A stretch of 64,000 nucleotides of DNA from Pelagibius sp. Alg239-R121 (GTDB taxonomy: Bacteria > Pseudomonadota > Alphaproteobacteria > Kiloniellales > Kiloniellaceae), in the NCBI RefSeq assembly GCF_947331435.1, contig NZ_CAMZOF010000009.1, positions 248,001 through 312,000 on the forward strand, given 5' to 3'. The notes below the pieces were generated by a model that did not search any database, was not told where the DNA came from, and was given only the letters and a program-made list of their open reading frames with translations. The first letter of the stretch is position 1. Each line of letters starts with the position of its first letter. Position numbers and translations under genes: made by a program. This document shows positions 45,868 through 54,493 of the stretch, in pieces.

Positions 45868-46782
45868 CTAGACCAGCAAGCCGAGCAAAATCGGTAGCGT
45901 GATCATGGCCGCTGCGGTCTGGATCGTGATGATGCGTGCCATAAGGGCGGCGTCTCCCCCCAATTGCCGGGCCAGAATGAAAGAAGATGAGGCGGCGGGC
46001 AGGGCGTTGAAAAGGATCGCGACATAGGCGCCGACGCCGGTCACGCCGAACAAGCCGCAGGCAAAGGCGGTGATGATCGGAAGCACCACAAGTTTGCCGA
46101 CAATCGGCGCCACAAGTGCGCCCAATGCGCCTCCTTCGTTTCGCAGTTCGAGTCCGGCGCCAACGGCGATTAGGCCAAGCGGCAGGGCAGCCCGACCAAG
46201 AATTTCCAGAAATGGATCGGAAATCGACGGCAAGCCAACAGCGGTCACATTGAGAAGGATGCCGAGTGCACAGGCGACGATGATTGGATTCTTCACGATG
46301 GCAAGCAGCATGCCGCCGAGCGATCTCGTTCCGTTGTTGCCGTGACGGCTGAGAGCAACGACGCTGAGCAGATTGACCAATGGTACGCTGGCCGCAATTG
46401 CCAGGGTGGCCGTAGCAAATCCGACCTCGCCGAAGAGGCTGGCTGCAACTGCCAAACCGATATAGGTGTTTGGCCGAATGAAGCCCTGGAGCATGCTGGT
46501 CAAAGCCGGACCGTCATTCGTAAAACGGGCGACCAAAGTCATCAGAATCAACGCGGTCAGGATCAACGGCGTATTGATTGCCGCGACGATCGGGAGAACC
46601 TGGAGGCTTCCGAAGTCGGTGGTCGCAAGTGTTCTGATGAGGAGGGCCGGAAACAGGATCATATAGGTCAGCTTCTCGACCGCTTCCCAGGCAGGACGTT
46701 CGATAAAGCCGCGCCAACGCAGCAGGAAGCCGACCAGGATTAGAAGAAAGATCGGGAGTGTTGCGTCGAGTATCGGCCCCAT
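45868..46782 (-). CDS. AEC family transporter
   Basis: 304 residues with about ten helices, the auxin-efflux-carrier-like family that in bacteria moves organic acids such as malonate. Segments are FLLILVGFLLRWRGF at the N-terminus, FIRPNTYIGLAVAASLFG and LPAASSSFILARQLGGD near the end. The CoA-transferase gene downstream on the same strand makes a carboxylate substrate plausible, but unproven. Confidence 0.88.
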   Translation of the reverse strand: MGPILDATLPIFLLILVGFLLRWRGFIERPAWEAVEKLTYMILFPALLIRTLATTDFGSLQVLPIVAAINTPLILTALILMTLVARFTNDGPALTSMLQGFIRPNTYIGLAVAASLFGEVGFATATLAIAASVPLVNLLSVVALSRHGNNGTRSLGGMLLAIVKNPIIVACALGILLNVTAVGLPSISDPFLEILGRAALPLGLIAVGAGLELRNEGGALGALVAPIVGKLVVLPIITAFACGLFGVTGVGAYVAILFNALPAASSSFILARQLGGDAALMARIITIQTAAAMITLPILLGLLV

Positions 46783-46793
46783 GATTTACAGCT

Positions 46794-47291
46794 TCATGAT
46801 TCTTGCGAAGGAGCGGCCGATATATGCGCTAGGGCATCCAGCGCGCCTTGTAAAATGTAGGCAGCCGCCATCTTATCGACCACTTCCGCGCGCCGTTTCC
46901 GAGTCATATCGGCCTCGCCGACCAAAAAACGCTCTACCGCCGAGGTCGACAGGCGTTCGTCCCAAAAAGTGATCGGCTGGGTAAATCCCGCCTTGTCGAT
47001 CAGATTTTGAGCAAGTTGCCGCACCGATTGGCAGCGCGGCCCCTCAGAGCCATCCATATTGACCGGCAGACCCATCACCAGGCCGCCCACGTCGCGTTCT
47101 TTGCAGATGGCAGCAAGTTCCGTGGCATCCTTAGTGAATTTGCTGCGCCGGATCGTGCCGATGGGGGACGCGACCTTCAGGCTGCCATCCGAGATAGCCA
47201 GGCCGATGGTTTTGGTGCCTGGGTCCAGTCCAAGCAGGCGCGTTCCTTTCGGAACCAGGGGGACAAGTTCGTTTAGCTCGACAAGGGGCAA
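46794..47291 (-). CDS. ruvX: Holliday junction resolvase-like protein RuvX (YqgF)
   Basis: 165 residues, RNase H-like fold; acts in processing of 16S rRNA ends in known cases and is named for resemblance to resolvases. Motifs GLDPGTKTIGLAISD (D23), GLPVNMDGSEG and WDERLSTSAVE are present. The first start in frame is TTG at 47291, and no strong ribosome site is seen. It ends 11 bases before the AEC gene. Confidence 0.92.
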   Translation of the reverse strand: MPLVELNELVPLVPKGTRLLGLDPGTKTIGLAISDGSLKVASPIGTIRRSKFTKDATELAAICKERDVGGLVMGLPVNMDGSEGPRCQSVRQLAQNLIDKAGFTQPITFWDERLSTSAVERFLVGEADMTRKRRAEVVDKMAAAYILQGALDALAHISAAPSQES

Positions 47292-47478
47292 GGCCGCGAC
47301 TTTCGAAAGTGGAACAGAAGGACACGACCGGAAAGCGGAAAGCTCCGAAAAGTCATACAGAACACAGGAGTGGCGGGCAAGACGAGCAAAAGCACCTCTT
47401 GCGATTCAATTCAACGGCGGCCAATCTTCAGCACCTTATCGCTTATGTTATCTGCAGACGAAGGAGAGGGACCGTCCC

Positions 47479-47940
47479 ATGCATCTCGCGGAATTGAACA
47501 TTGCCCGACTGAGCCAGCCGATCGATCATCCCGATATCGCCGATTTTGTGGATAACCTGGATCGCATCAACGGTCTTGCCGAACGCATGCCGGGCTTTGT
47601 GTGGCGATTTAAGGACGAGAGCGGCAACGCCACCAATGTTCAGGCGTTCGAGGATCCGATGTTGATTCCCAATCTCTCGGTTTGGGAGAGCGCAGTTGAT
47701 CTCGAACGTTTCGTCTGGGGCACCATCCATCGCAAATTCTACGAACGTAAGGATGAATGGTTCCTGCTGATGGCCGAGCATCATTTCGTCATGTGGTGGG
47801 TCGAGGAAGGTCATCTGCCGGATCTGAGTGAAGCGAAAGCACGGCTCGAGCTGCTTAGGTCCAATGGTCCCAGCGAGGAGGCCTTTGGCTGGGCGGACCT
47901 GCACTCTGCGAAACTCTGGGAAAAGTCGCGCTGCGCTTAA
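47479..47940 (+). CDS. DUF3291 domain protein
   Basis: 153 residues. Opening MHLAELNIARLSQPIDHPDI and the later LSVWESAVDLERFVWG and MWWVEEGHLP are typical of the DUF3291 family, a ferredoxin-like fold related to monooxygenase-type proteins. No function is established. AAGGAGAG lies just upstream of the ATG. Its stop overlaps the convergent LysR stop by 3 bases within TTAA. Confidence 0.86.
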   Translation: MHLAELNIARLSQPIDHPDIADFVDNLDRINGLAERMPGFVWRFKDESGNATNVQAFEDPMLIPNLSVWESAVDLERFVWGTIHRKFYERKDEWFLLMAEHHFVMWWVEEGHLPDLSEAKARLELLRSNGPSEEAFGWADLHSAKLWEKSRCA

Positions 47941-48806
47941 GCGGCAAAAAAAACCAGGTTCGTGGCGATATCTTCCATCAGCCGCGTAACCGCAGGCAGT
48001 TGTGATCTCGGGTTCCGGTGCACCACAATCTCAATTGAGGGCAGCGTAGGAAAGCCATCCTGTATTCCCAGAGGGACAAGCATCGGGCCCAGGGTGCTGC
48101 GCGGCAGGACCGTGACCGCCAGACCGGCGGAAACAGCGGCTCTTACCCCGGCCGGGCCTTCGCTGTGAAAGGCCATGCGCCAGGGACGCCCGGCTTTGTC
48201 GAACGCCGCAAGCGCCGCCGCCCTAAAGGCGCAGCCTTCTGGCATGAATGCTAGTGGTATGGGGCTGCTGTCGAGCGGCGCGCGGTCGCGCGCGGTGGCC
48301 CAGGAGAGCTGCTCTCGCCTGATCAGAACCCCATCGCTTCGATCATGCTGGCGCGTAACCAGTGCCAGATCGATCTCGTCTCGATCCATTGCCGAGAGCA
48401 CTTCAGCGCTGTTTTTGCAAAGAACTTCGAGTTCTATACCCGGATTTGCCTGGGTAAAGAGAGTTAAGACCTGCGGTAGGTAACTCTGCGCATAGGTGTC
48501 TGTGGTGCCCAAGCGGACCTTGCCCGCCATGGACCTTTGGCCGACGGCTGCGAGGGCCTCTTCGTTCAGTGCCAGCATGCGGCGCGCATAAGACGCTAGC
48601 GCATCGCCTGGTCCGGTCAGCGAAACGCTCCGCCCGCGTCCTCGGCTGAAGACCTCTGCCCCCACAGCCTGTTCCAGCTTCTTGATCTGTGCGCTGACCG
48701 CCGACTGGACCCGGCCAAGGCGTTGTGAGGCCGCGGTAAAGCTGGAGGTCTCGGCAACCGCGAGAAAGGCACGCAACAGATCGATATCCAGATCCGGTTT
48801 CATCAT
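47937..48806 (-). CDS. LysR family regulator
   Basis: 289 residues. DNA-binding domain at 1-62 (TSSFTAASQRLGRVQSAVS), then the substrate domain. It is divergent from an EamA transporter across 115 AT-rich bases, so it probably controls that gene. CGTTTTAACG near 48841-48850 is a small dyad in that gap. The end of the gene overlaps the DUF3291 end. Confidence 0.92.
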   Translation of the reverse strand: MMKPDLDIDLLRAFLAVAETSSFTAASQRLGRVQSAVSAQIKKLEQAVGAEVFSRGRGRSVSLTGPGDALASYARRMLALNEEALAAVGQRSMAGKVRLGTTDTYAQSYLPQVLTLFTQANPGIELEVLCKNSAEVLSAMDRDEIDLALVTRQHDRSDGVLIRREQLSWATARDRAPLDSSPIPLAFMPEGCAFRAAALAAFDKAGRPWRMAFHSEGPAGVRAAVSAGLAVTVLPRSTLGPMLVPLGIQDGFPTLPSIEIVVHRNPRSQLPAVTRLMEDIATNLVFFAA

Positions 48807-48921
48807 AATCTCTTTTTAAGATTTTAAAGATCATAAAAATTCGTTTTAACGATACATTTCTGTGCGGCAGTCTGAAAGCGAAATTTGTCTCTCAAACATT
48901 CCGATGTGCCGCGGAGCAGTG

Positions 48922-49824
48922 ATGGAAAAGAATGTTAACGCCGGACGCAGCCGTGTCGAGGTGGGGGTTCTCGAAATGGCCGCCGCGATGGCTATTGCCG
49001 GGAGTATTGGAGTCTTCGCACTCGAATCGCAGCAACCGCCCTTCACGGTCGTTTTCTATCGCTGTCTCTTTGGAGCACTTTCGCTAGGTGCCTATTGCTT
49101 ATACCGCGGGGTATTCCGGCAGGTTCCCTACAGCGTTCGCAATCTCGCTCTCATCTGCATCGGCGGAGCGTTTCTGGTCTACAACTGGGTTTTGATGTTC
49201 GAGGCTCTGCGCCTGACGTCAATTTCAATTGTGACGATCGTTTACCACGTGAATCCCTTCATCATCTTGCTGTTGGGGATTGTCTTCTTTGCCGAGCGTA
49301 TCGACCGGCATAAGTTGGGGTGGACCCTCTTTGCCTTCCTCGGTCTTATCAGCGTTATCGGTATTCCGGACGCTTTTGAGGGTGATTACATTCAGGGCAT
49401 CGTCTTCACCTTGCTGGCGACAACGCTCTACTCCTTCACCATCGTGTTTTCAAAGTGGGTGACCGGTGTCCCACCCGCGTTCATCGCATTTGTGCAGGTC
49501 AGCGTTGGCGTGCTGCTGGTGCTGCCCTTCGTCGATTTTGCTCAGGTTCCGGTGGGGCGGCAGTGGTTCTTCCTGATCTCGCTCGGGGTTTTGCACACCG
49601 GTGTCGAATATGTCCTGCTCTATTCGGCCTTTCAGAAGCTTTCGATGGCTCTTATCGCCATTCTTTCCTTCGTCTATCCGGTAGTTGCAATCGGCCTGGA
49701 CTATGCCGTCTACGGCCACCTGCTTTCGTTTCAGCAGATCATTGGCGTAGTCATGATCGCGCTGGCGACACTTGGTGTCCGGCTCGGTTGGAAGCTTACT
49801 CTGCCAGGACGAAAGGCGGCATGA
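48922..49824 (+). CDS. EamA/DMT family transporter
   Basis: 300 residues, about ten helices in two EamA repeats. Start ATG 48922 follows CGGAGC; a GTG at 48862 would add twenty residues that do not look like family sequence. Segments YRCLFGALSLGAY and SIVTIVYHVNPFIILLLG are typical. Probably regulated by the divergent LysR gene. Substrate unknown. Confidence 0.9.
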   Translation: MEKNVNAGRSRVEVGVLEMAAAMAIAGSIGVFALESQQPPFTVVFYRCLFGALSLGAYCLYRGVFRQVPYSVRNLALICIGGAFLVYNWVLMFEALRLTSISIVTIVYHVNPFIILLLGIVFFAERIDRHKLGWTLFAFLGLISVIGIPDAFEGDYIQGIVFTLLATTLYSFTIVFSKWVTGVPPAFIAFVQVSVGVLLVLPFVDFAQVPVGRQWFFLISLGVLHTGVEYVLLYSAFQKLSMALIAILSFVYPVVAIGLDYAVYGHLLSFQQIIGVVMIALATLGVRLGWKLTLPGRKAA

Positions 49825-49852
49825 GTTGGCCGAAAATAACGTGAATCAGCAT

Positions 49853-50566
49853 CTAAATCCCTGAAGATTTAGCGAAACGTTGCCCGATCATGGCCGAGAG
49901 GATGACGTAAATGATCTTTGTACCCGCGAGCAGTGTGCCCTTGATGGTGCCGGAGATTTTGGAGTGGCCGATGCGGCGGCGGTACCGGACCGGAACTTCC
50001 CGAACCTTTAATCCTCTCTGTGACGCCTTAACCTGCATCTCGACGGTCCAGCCGAAATCTTTGTCCTGCAAATCGAGCAGGTCCAGGGCCGGACGGCTGA
50101 TTGCACGAAAAGGCCCGAGGTCCGTATAGCGTGTCCGCCAAAAGAGGTGGATGAGGGCGCAGGCAAAGCGATTACCCGCACGTTGCTGGGGCGTAAGAGC
50201 GTCGCGTGGGTTGCTGCGCAGTGTGCGTGATCCGACGACCATGTCCGCTTTGCCTGAAAGGATCGGATCGACCAACCGATCCATCTCGTCGGGATAATCG
50301 CTGTAGTCGCCATCCAGGAACACGATGACGTCTGATTCAGTGACCTGGGCAAGTCCCTGCTGGCAGGCCTGACCATATCCGCGACGGGGTTCGGCTATGA
50401 CGGTTGCGCCGGCGCTTGCGGCGACCTGTGCCGTGCAGTCCGTCGAGCCGTTGTCTACTACGACCACCTCGTCGACCCATTCGGGAATGGCTGCGATGAC
50501 CTTGCCAATGGAACACTCTTCATTGAGAGCCGGGATAATCGTGGTGATGTGGGTGCCGGATTTCAT
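49853..50566 (-). CDS. Family 2 glycosyltransferase (polyprenyl-phosphate sugar synthase type)
   Basis: 237 residues. GT-A fold: ITTIIPALNEECSIGKVIAA, VVVDNGSTDCTAQ and IVFLDGDYSDYPDEM type motif with the metal-binding Asp cluster. The family member of this form (DPM1-like) loads mannose or glucose onto polyprenyl phosphate. The C-terminus has one hydrophobic stretch (GTIKGTLLAGTKIIYVILSA). It overlaps the upstream GT-C gene by 4 bases, so the two are translationally coupled. Confidence 0.9.
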   Translation of the reverse strand: MKSGTHITTIIPALNEECSIGKVIAAIPEWVDEVVVVDNGSTDCTAQVAASAGATVIAEPRRGYGQACQQGLAQVTESDVIVFLDGDYSDYPDEMDRLVDPILSGKADMVVGSRTLRSNPRDALTPQQRAGNRFACALIHLFWRTRYTDLGPFRAISRPALDLLDLQDKDFGWTVEMQVKASQRGLKVREVPVRYRRRIGHSKISGTIKGTLLAGTKIIYVILSAMIGQRFAKSSGI

Positions 50567-52065
50567 AGTGCGGTTGCCCTCTTGATTTTTGCGGTTCCGG
50601 CGTCGGTGCTGCCGGGTCGGATTTTGGTGAGTCCCTGCCAGACCAAAAGTGCGAGCACCGGCCCGAATTGTATCCAGGCAAGGATCGTTTCCGCCGAGGC
50701 TCCGGCGTCCGATGCTTCAAAATAGAATCGCAGGTAGTAGAGCGGCAGAAGAGCGGTGAGCAGCAACAGGGGAAGGGATGGCAGGATGGCGAGAAAGGGC
50801 AACAGCCAGCTGAAATACCAGGGATACTGTGTTGGGCTCAGCAGAAACAATAGTGCCGCGACAAACAGGAACCGATGAACGACATCGATTGGTTCGCTAA
50901 GGTCCTTTCGGTTGATGCCGAGAGCGGTGGCAACGACCACGAGCGCGACGGCAAAGCGCGCGACACGCCCGGCATCCAGAAAGTCTAAGGAAAGAATATC
51001 GAGCGTCTGACCGGCCAGCCAGGCAATGACTCCGAAGACGGCATCATTGCGCTGCCAGGACCGGCCGTAGGCCACAAAGCCGGAATCCTCATTCAGGCCG
51101 GCAAGCAAAACTGGAGCCGAGAACAGAGTGGCCAGTGCCACAAAAATCAGCAATGGAGCAACGCCTTTGCGCCATTGCTGTACGAAGGGGCGCAGCAGGC
51201 TCGGCATGAGGAGAGCGGGCCATATCTTACAGCCCGCCGCAAAAGCTAACATGCTGGCGGCCCACCCAGAGCGATTTTTGAGAATAAGGAGCAGCGCGGC
51301 CAGCAGGAAAGGCACGAGAACGGCATCCATATGGGCGGAGTTGAAGAATTCTTTCACGATCAGCGGATTGCACCAGTAAATCGCCGCCCAGGTGATCGGG
51401 AGTGCGAGTTGCCGAAGGATGGTCAGCAGAAGACCGAACGACACCAGATCGAACCCGAAGATTACAGTGCGCCATGCCATGAGGCTCCAGGGTTCAAGCC
51501 AGTTTGCCAAAAGAAAGGATGCTTGCGCGACTGGGGGATAGATGCTGCGCAGAAGAGGGTAGGTTACGCTTTCCAGCAGGCCGCCCGATGACATGCCGAG
51601 CTCTTGCAGTGTGGGAGGCGCGGCGCCGTTGATGACGGATTGCGGCGCAAAAGCAAAAGGGTTCTGTCCAGCGGCAACTACGCTGCCGTCCCAGAGGTAA
51701 CGCAGGTAATCGTTCTCCAGCATCGGTGTCGATGGCAGGAGAACAAGCCGCATCAGGAGACCTACGAGGAGAAGCCAGGTGAAAGCGCCCGTAAGCCTGA
51801 ATTCCCTTTTTCCCTGGCCGATAATGCTTCGGCAGAGGATCAGATAGATCGCACCTGCACCCATTCCGATCCCGACCAGCCATACGATCGGATCCAGACC
51901 GAGCACCGGGATGTTGAGCGGGTGATGAGAGAGTAAAAGAAAGAGAATGGACGATGCCGCGAGGCCAAGGCCGCATAGTGCAAGGACGACCGGCGCCGTC
52001 TTGGCTGCCGGGGTGAGCAGGGCAGCAGGGTGGTTAGCTTCCACGGCTGCGCCAGGTTGTGGCAC
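50563..52065 (-). CDS. GT-C fold membrane glycosyltransferase (GT87/DUF2029-like)
   Basis: 500 residues with about 11-13 helices. The first long loop has ENDYLRYLWDG, the acidic motif of GT-C enzymes that take sugar from a polyprenyl-phosphate donor on the outer face of the inner membrane; QYPWYFSWLLPF near the end is also common in the group. Likely substrate of the GT2 product, inferred. Start is GTG 52065, overlapping the DUF547 gene by 32 bases; GTG 52044 is an alternative. No strong ribosome site. Confidence 0.8.
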   Translation of the reverse strand: MPQPGAAVEANHPAALLTPAAKTAPVVLALCGLGLAASSILFLLLSHHPLNIPVLGLDPIVWLVGIGMGAGAIYLILCRSIIGQGKREFRLTGAFTWLLLVGLLMRLVLLPSTPMLENDYLRYLWDGSVVAAGQNPFAFAPQSVINGAAPPTLQELGMSSGGLLESVTYPLLRSIYPPVAQASFLLANWLEPWSLMAWRTVIFGFDLVSFGLLLTILRQLALPITWAAIYWCNPLIVKEFFNSAHMDAVLVPFLLAALLLILKNRSGWAASMLAFAAGCKIWPALLMPSLLRPFVQQWRKGVAPLLIFVALATLFSAPVLLAGLNEDSGFVAYGRSWQRNDAVFGVIAWLAGQTLDILSLDFLDAGRVARFAVALVVVATALGINRKDLSEPIDVVHRFLFVAALLFLLSPTQYPWYFSWLLPFLAILPSLPLLLLTALLPLYYLRFYFEASDAGASAETILAWIQFGPVLALLVWQGLTKIRPGSTDAGTAKIKRATAL

Positions 52066-52972
52066 TTTTTCGCTTTTTCTTGGCCTTTGCCACCTTGACG
52101 CTGCTGTTCAGATCCCAGTCGTAACGATGGTCATCGACTTCGGATATGCCTGAAAGTGCATTCTTCAGTCCCGGTTTGGCGTAGCGGCGCAGGTGAGCAA
52201 TGACGCCGGCGTCATTGCCGCCGAAATCCGATTCAAACCAATCGTAGATACTGGACACGACCAACTGGCCCTTGATAACTTCCGCGCCGCGGCGATGATT
52301 AATGTAGTCCACCGCACCCGCGTTCAGAAAGACTTCGGCGTTTGCAGCGGTCATGGCATTCGTGCGCAGATTTGGACAACCGATCGAGGCGCAGTTGACC
52401 GCATAGTGGATTCGGGGGTCCTTCCAGATCGGCCGCAGGATTCGATGCTCGATATCGTCCAGGCTGACTTTTTCGCCTTCAATGGTCACCAGCTTCTTGC
52501 CCCAGGGACCGTCACTGAACAGACCCGGTGAAATATCGATATCTCGGATCGACTCAACCGGATAGGCATCCAGAATTACAATCACCGTGAGAGCGTTATA
52601 GAGGTTTACCCAATAGGCGCGCTGCTCGTTCCGGTTCAACGAGCTTACACGCACTGCGGTCATGGCATCGATGTAGTCGGCGAGCGCTGACTTGTCGGCC
52701 CGGGTGACGCGCCCGTAATCGACCCGATTCACGCCGTCGGCTTGGGGAGAGACGTAGCGAGTCAGGAACTGGTTCCAGGCCCTATGCTCAAGCTTTGTCG
52801 TCGAGGCAGGATCGTGAGTCGCCCAGCGCTCCCAGAGTTCTGCGGAGGGAGCGGCCCGAACGGTCTGAGCAGCAGCAAGAAGAAGGGCCAAAAAAAACGC
52901 GAGTACAAAGAGGCGTTGAATGCCTGATGATATGCTCATTGCCGCGGTCGTTGATCCTACCTGCCTTCGCAT
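52034..52972 (-). CDS. DUF547 exported protein
   Basis: 312 residues from ATG 52972, which follows AGGAGA at seven to eight bases. A hydrophobic stretch (about residues 20-40) ending VRAAPS acts as a signal peptide. DUF547 domain segments are RAYWVNLYNALTVIVIL, DDIEHRILRP and HYAVNCASIGCPNL. The domain resembles the transglutaminase/peptidase group, with Cys in CASIGCP, but its role is unknown. It leads an operon with GT-C and GT2 genes. An ATG at 52939 would drop 11 residues; the longer frame to 53026 has no support. Confidence 0.85.
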   Translation of the reverse strand: MRRQVGSTTAAMSISSGIQRLFVLAFFLALLLAAAQTVRAAPSAELWERWATHDPASTTKLEHRAWNQFLTRYVSPQADGVNRVDYGRVTRADKSALADYIDAMTAVRVSSLNRNEQRAYWVNLYNALTVIVILDAYPVESIRDIDISPGLFSDGPWGKKLVTIEGEKVSLDDIEHRILRPIWKDPRIHYAVNCASIGCPNLRTNAMTAANAEVFLNAGAVDYINHRRGAEVIKGQLVVSSIYDWFESDFGGNDAGVIAHLRRYAKPGLKNALSGISEVDDHRYDWDLNSSVKVAKAKKKRKSATTWRSRGS

Positions 52973-53355
52973 CTCTCTTTTCTCCTGTCCGAGCTCTCGT
53001 TTCCAAGAATTTGCTTTTGAGCGCACATGCTATGTTGGCGCTGAGCCATTACTGTAATGCGCGGTGGCAAGGACGTAAGGTCGGCACGGCTGTTCGCCCA
53101 GTCAAACAAGATAACAAGATCGCGATTGAACTTAACGCCGATAACCTGTGGTAGTCGCTGCCGTCCAACAAATAACGCCGATGCGGTGAACGATGGATTG
53201 AATGGCGACGCGGAGCTTTGGGAGATGTTAGACTGATTGAAAATAACTGACCGACGGATTTCGCAAGCTTTTGAAAATTGGGTGTTTTCTGGACGCGAAA
53301 ACATCGCTAGAGCTAGCCTGTCGCGATAACCAATGTGCAGAGCTGAGGCATCGTT
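52973..53355. promoter_or_regulatory. 383-base divergent control region, DUF547 operon / RND operon
   Basis: No gene seen. The AGGAGA ribosome site of the DUF547 gene lies at its left end. A 13-base palindrome CATTACTGTAATG is at 53047-53059. TAACGCCGAT occurs twice as a direct repeat (53133-53142 and 53173-53182). A short hairpin, GCTAG-AG-CTAGC, is at 53306-53317, about 40 bases before the RND adaptor ATG. No TetR or two-component gene sits beside them, so any regulator would act in trans. Confidence 0.5.
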
Positions 53356-54486
53356 ATGAATTTCAGACCACTCCTTATGGCGTCTTTTCTTGCCGGCTCC
53401 CTTTTCGCAGGATTGAGCGTTGCGGCTTTGCCACTTGCCGCTCAGGAAGCCGCTCAGCCTCCAAGCGTGATCATTGCACCGGCAGAGCGGCGTGATATCA
53501 CCCCTAGTTTCTCCTATCTAGGTCGGATCGAGGCGATCGATACGGTTGAACTGCGCGCCCGCGTCGCCGGGTTTCTGGAGAAACGGAATTTCCGGGAAGG
53601 CACAGAGATCAAGGCGGGCGACGTCCTGTTCATGATCGAAAAAGACACTTACGAGATCACGGTCCAGCAACGTTCCGCTGATTTGGATGGCGCCAAAGCC
53701 ACACTCGCCAACGCCGAAGCCGATTATGCCCGTAAAGAAACGCTGGTGAAGCGCAAGACAGCCGCCAAGTCATCTCTTGATACGGCGCGGGCAAACCTGG
53801 GAACGGCGCGCGCATCGGTCAAGCAGGCGCAAGCCGCTTTACGCGCTGCAAATTTGGATCTCAGTTACACAGATGTCGTTAGCCCTATTGACGGGAAGGT
53901 CAGTCGCGCCCGCTACAGTGTTGGCAATTATGTCGATAACAACAGCGAATCCCTGGCGACGGTGATCTCGCTTGATCCGATATATGTCACCATAGCGGTC
54001 AGCGAAAAGCAGTTGATCGAAGCCCGCCGGCAGGGCATCGACCTCAACAACCCAACGGTTGCTCCGTCGCTTCAACTTTCCGACGGCAGCCAGTATGACG
54101 GGCGGGGCGAATTCGATTATCTGGATTCTACGGTTAACAGCAGCACTGACACCATCACGGCCCGCGCAGTGTTTCCCAATCCTAATCGCCTCTTGCTGCC
54201 AGGTCAGTTCGTGACGGTTGTTGTTCGGCAAAAAGAACCTGAATCTGCTGTCGTCGTTCCCCAAGCTTCGGTTCAAGAAGATCAGCAGGGCTATTTTGTC
54301 CTCATTGTCGATCGTAGCGATAAGGTGGAAGTGCGGCGTGTCTCGCTGGGCAATCAGACAGAGACCGAATGGATTGTGGATGACGGCATAGCAGAGGGCG
54401 AAAGGGTGATTGTGCAGGGACTGCAGAAGGTGCAGCCTGAGATGCAGGTCAACCCGGTAATCATGACCGGTGGCGGACAGGGGTAA
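53356..54486 (+). CDS. RND efflux periplasmic adaptor (MFP family)
   Basis: 376 residues. A signal peptide (about 1-29, ending LAAQ) leads to a lipoyl/barrel-sandwich half ([15 protein letters not shown]), an alpha-hairpin coiled coil (about 100-165, [14 protein letters not shown] at its end) and the beta-barrel and membrane-proximal domains. It joins the inner-membrane pump to an outer-membrane channel. The pump gene starts 8 bases later. No TolC-type gene is in the window. Confidence 0.93.
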   Translation: MNFRPLLMASFLAGSLFAGLSVAALPLAAQEAAQPPSVIIAPAERRDITPSFSYLGRIEAIDTVELRARVAGFLEKRNFREGTEIKAGDVLFMIEKDTYEITVQQRSADLDGAKATLANAEADYARKETLVKRKTAAKSSLDTARANLGTARASVKQAQAALRAANLDLSYTDVVSPIDGKVSRARYSVGNYVDNNSESLATVISLDPIYVTIAVSEKQLIEARRQGIDLNNPTVAPSLQLSDGSQYDGRGEFDYLDSTVNSSTDTITARAVFPNPNRLLLPGQFVTVVVRQKEPESAVVVPQASVQEDQQGYFVLIVDRSDKVEVRRVSLGNQTETEWIVDDGIAEGERVIVQGLQKVQPEMQVNPVIMTGGGQG

Positions 54487-54493
54487 GCAATTT

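Noticed and set aside
53133-53182. Direct repeat read as a mobile-element target duplication or CRISPR-like unit
   Set aside because: Only two 10-base copies, and no transposase or spacer pattern around them.
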